Shown in pieces: positions 62,253 through 64,000 of a stretch of 64,000 bases of DNA. Under the pieces are notes generated by a model, which did not search any database, was not told the DNA's origin, and was given only the letters and a program-made list of their open reading frames with translations. This stretch comes from an uncultured Sphingobacteriales bacterium (GTDB lineage Bacteria > Bacteroidota > Bacteroidia > Chitinophagales > Chitinophagaceae), in contig CALMQS010000029.1 in the NCBI GenBank assembly GCA_937871285.1, positions 1 to 64,000 on the forward strand. Reading direction: 5' to 3'. Made by a program: the position numbers and the translations under genes. Position 1 is the first letter of the stretch. The number at the start of each line of letters is the position of its first letter.

Positions 62253-64000
62253 ATGGCTAATAAATTAAAAAACAATAAGTCCAAGTCTCCTGATCCTGAA
62301 AAACTTACCAGCGACAAAACCGAAAAGGTTAAAGTAAAGGCACTGGTAAAGGATGAACGTACCCATAAAATATTGGGAAGCGTGTTGCTGCTTACGGCAT
62401 TTTTTCTTTTTATAGCATTTACCTCTTATCTTTTTACCTGGCGGCAGGACCAGGATAAAGTATTCCAGGGTTTTTCGGCATTCTTATTCGGGGAAGATAT
62501 AAAAGCGGCCAACCTGCTCGGGCGCATAGGCGCTTATATATCCCATATATTTTTTTACAAAGGTTTTGGTTTATCGTCGTACCTCTTTTGCAGTTTCTTT
62601 TTTATAACAGGAGTAAATTTATTGTTCGGTGAAAAAATATTCTCACCCTGGCGCAACTTCAGGTATGTGGTGGTGGGATTACTGTTTTTCAGTACCGCTT
62701 TAGCCTTTATTACACACGGCAATGGTTTTCCATGGGGAGGCGAAACAGGCAATATAACCAGCAACTGGTTTAGAGGCTTATTGGGCGAAATAGGCACGGC
62801 GGCGCTATTGCTGGCCTGCGGCTTTGCTTATTTTATATGGCGCTTCAACCCTTCTTTTTCACTACCCGCCAAAAGATTAAAATATAAAACCCAAAACGGG
62901 AACGGGAAACTGGTGCCGGTAGATAATTCTTTTACGGAAGAAGCAAAGTTGTTTACGGAAGAAAATATAGGCAAAGATGCCAAAGGCAATACCCTGAAAC
63001 ATCATGGAGGGGTTGTAGTGATCAACCCGCCAGGCATGGGTGAGCCGGATGATCAATTTACACTGTCTGAAACCGAACCTGAGCCGGTAATACCGCAAAC
63101 CACGGTTATACCCAAATCAAGAAAGAAAACCGCTGAGGAGTTAGAATTGCAGATCAATGCTATGAATGAAGCGGAAGAAATTGCTGAGGAAATGTTGCAC
63201 CCGGAAGAAGACACAGCGGTAAAGAAAGTGCAAAACCTGCCGCCTTATGACCCTGTTCTTGATCTTAAAGATTATAAATATCCATCGCTTGATCTGTTAG
63301 AAACACATGGCAGTGAAAAAATTGTGCTGGATGCTTCGGAACTGGAAGCCAACAAGCACCAGATCATCAATACGCTGAAGAACTATGATATTGACATCCG
63401 CCAGATATCAGCTACAGTAGGCCCCACCGTTACCCTGTATGAGATCGTTCCCGCGGCAGGCGTTCGTATTTCACGCATCAAAAACCTGGAAGATGATATA
63501 GCCCTAAGCCTTGCTGCCCTGGGCATACGCATCATCGCCCCCATTCCCGGAAAAGGCACCATTGGTATTGAGGTGCCCAATGTAAAGAAGACGATTGTGA
63601 GCATGAAGGGACTTTTATCTACAGACCGGTTCCAGCAAAATAAATTTTCGTTGCCCATAGCCCTCGGCAAAAAAATAGATAACGAGCATTTTATTGTTGA
63701 CCTTGCCACGATGCCCCACCTGTTGATGGCAGGCGCAACCGGACAGGGAAAATCTGTTGGCATTAACGCTATACTGGTATCGCTGTTGTATAAGAAACAT
63801 CCGTCACAGCTAAAATTAGTGATGGTTGATCCTAAAAAAGTGGAGCTGAGCCTGTACCGGCTCATTGAAAAGCATTTCCTGGCCAAGCTGCCCGGAGAAG
63901 AAGAATCCATCATTACAGATACCAAAAAAGTGGTACACACCCTCAACGCGTTGTGCATTGAAATGGATAACCGCTATGACCTGCTGAAAGAAGCGGGCTG
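62253..64000 (+). CDS. ftsK: DNA translocase FtsK (partial, C-terminus outside window)
   Basis: I read 582 codons without a stop from the ATG at 62253 to the window end. Four or more membrane helices (ILGSVLLLTAFFLFIAFTSY onward to about residue 210) precede a linker and the alpha/beta motor domains: TVGPTVTLYEIVPAAGVRIS, Walker A MAGATGQGKSVGINAI, and KLVMVDPKKVELSLY. FtsK pumps DNA at the division septum and helps resolve chromosome dimers. The gamma domain is beyond the window. Confidence 0.95.
   Translation, partial: MANKLKNNKSKSPDPEKLTSDKTEKVKVKALVKDERTHKILGSVLLLTAFFLFIAFTSYLFTWRQDQDKVFQGFSAFLFGEDIKAANLLGRIGAYISHIFFYKGFGLSSYLFCSFFFITGVNLLFGEKIFSPWRNFRYVVVGLLFFSTALAFITHGNGFPWGGETGNITSNWFRGLLGEIGTAALLLACGFAYFIWRFNPSFSLPAKRLKYKTQNGNGKLVPVDNSFTEEAKLFTEENIGKDAKGNTLKHHGGVVVINPPGMGEPDDQFTLSETEPEPVIPQTTVIPKSRKKTAEELELQINAMNEAEEIAEEMLHPEEDTAVKKVQNLPPYDPVLDLKDYKYPSLDLLETHGSEKIVLDASELEANKHQIINTLKNYDIDIRQISATVGPTVTLYEIVPAAGVRISRIKNLEDDIALSLAALGIRIIAPIPGKGTIGIEVPNVKKTIVSMKGLLSTDRFQQNKFSLPIALGKKIDNEHFIVDLATMPHLLMAGATGQGKSVGINAILVSLLYKKHPSQLKLVMVDPKKVELSLYRLIEKHFLAKLPGEEESIITDTKKVVHTLNALCIEMDNRYDLLKEAG

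Overview
The window looks like a chromosomal segment of a Bacteroidota bacterium, most likely Chitinophagaceae. The evidence is a SusC/SusD pair with its ECF sigma and FecR genes, a SusC leader of the Chitinophagales type, the MqnA (futalosine) menaquinone pathway, a type B ribosomal protein L31, OstA-like and LptD-like outer-membrane genes, and many TAnnTTTG -7 promoter elements. No phage structural gene, transposase, integrase, rRNA or CRISPR array was seen.

Layout. 1-8 kb: a partial saccharopine dehydrogenase-family gene, gyrA (with Arg at the residue equivalent to E. coli Ser83), a TPR protein, an M81 peptidase and a small outer-membrane protein. 8-20 kb: a gene-sparse accessory region with long intergenic stretches, AT-rich orphan genes, a truncated XRE regulator, a cupin/AraC divergent pair, SnoaL-like, VOC and DUF4256 genes, and several families of palindromic or dispersed repeats. 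It ends at an unusual locus: a perfect housekeeping promoter, a 3'-truncated tRNA-Arg copy carrying two clean 20-nt palindrome insertions, a GIY-YIG nuclease gene, and an intact tRNA-Arg(TCT) that contains the nuclease's stop codon. 20-34 kb: envelope biogenesis (ung, plsC, lptD, cell-wall amidase, mlaD, OstA-like, then a glycosyltransferase/methyltransferase/flippase operon, then a GlmU-like gene with tpiA). 34-43 kb: an ECF sigma - FecR - SusC - SusD - unknown lipoprotein uptake locus. 43-64 kb: housekeeping genes (rpmE2, terC, mqnA, purB, an EVE-domain gene, ribH, pdhA, recF, cysE-cysM, a desaturase, lipA, an OsmC gene, a DEAD-box helicase, a glutaryl-CoA dehydrogenase, aroK, and partial ftsK).

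The most unusual material is a mobile 20-21 bp palindrome (CCTGCCT...AGGCAGG type). It has inserted twice into the tRNA-Arg copy and once, in frame, into the DUF4256 gene; removing that copy restores a DKKTG codon run that I recall as the family consensus. A second, larger dispersed repeat occurs at least four times directly upstream of gene starts, always in the same orientation relative to the gene. It creates spurious N-terminal extensions of the plsC and acyl-CoA dehydrogenase reading frames.
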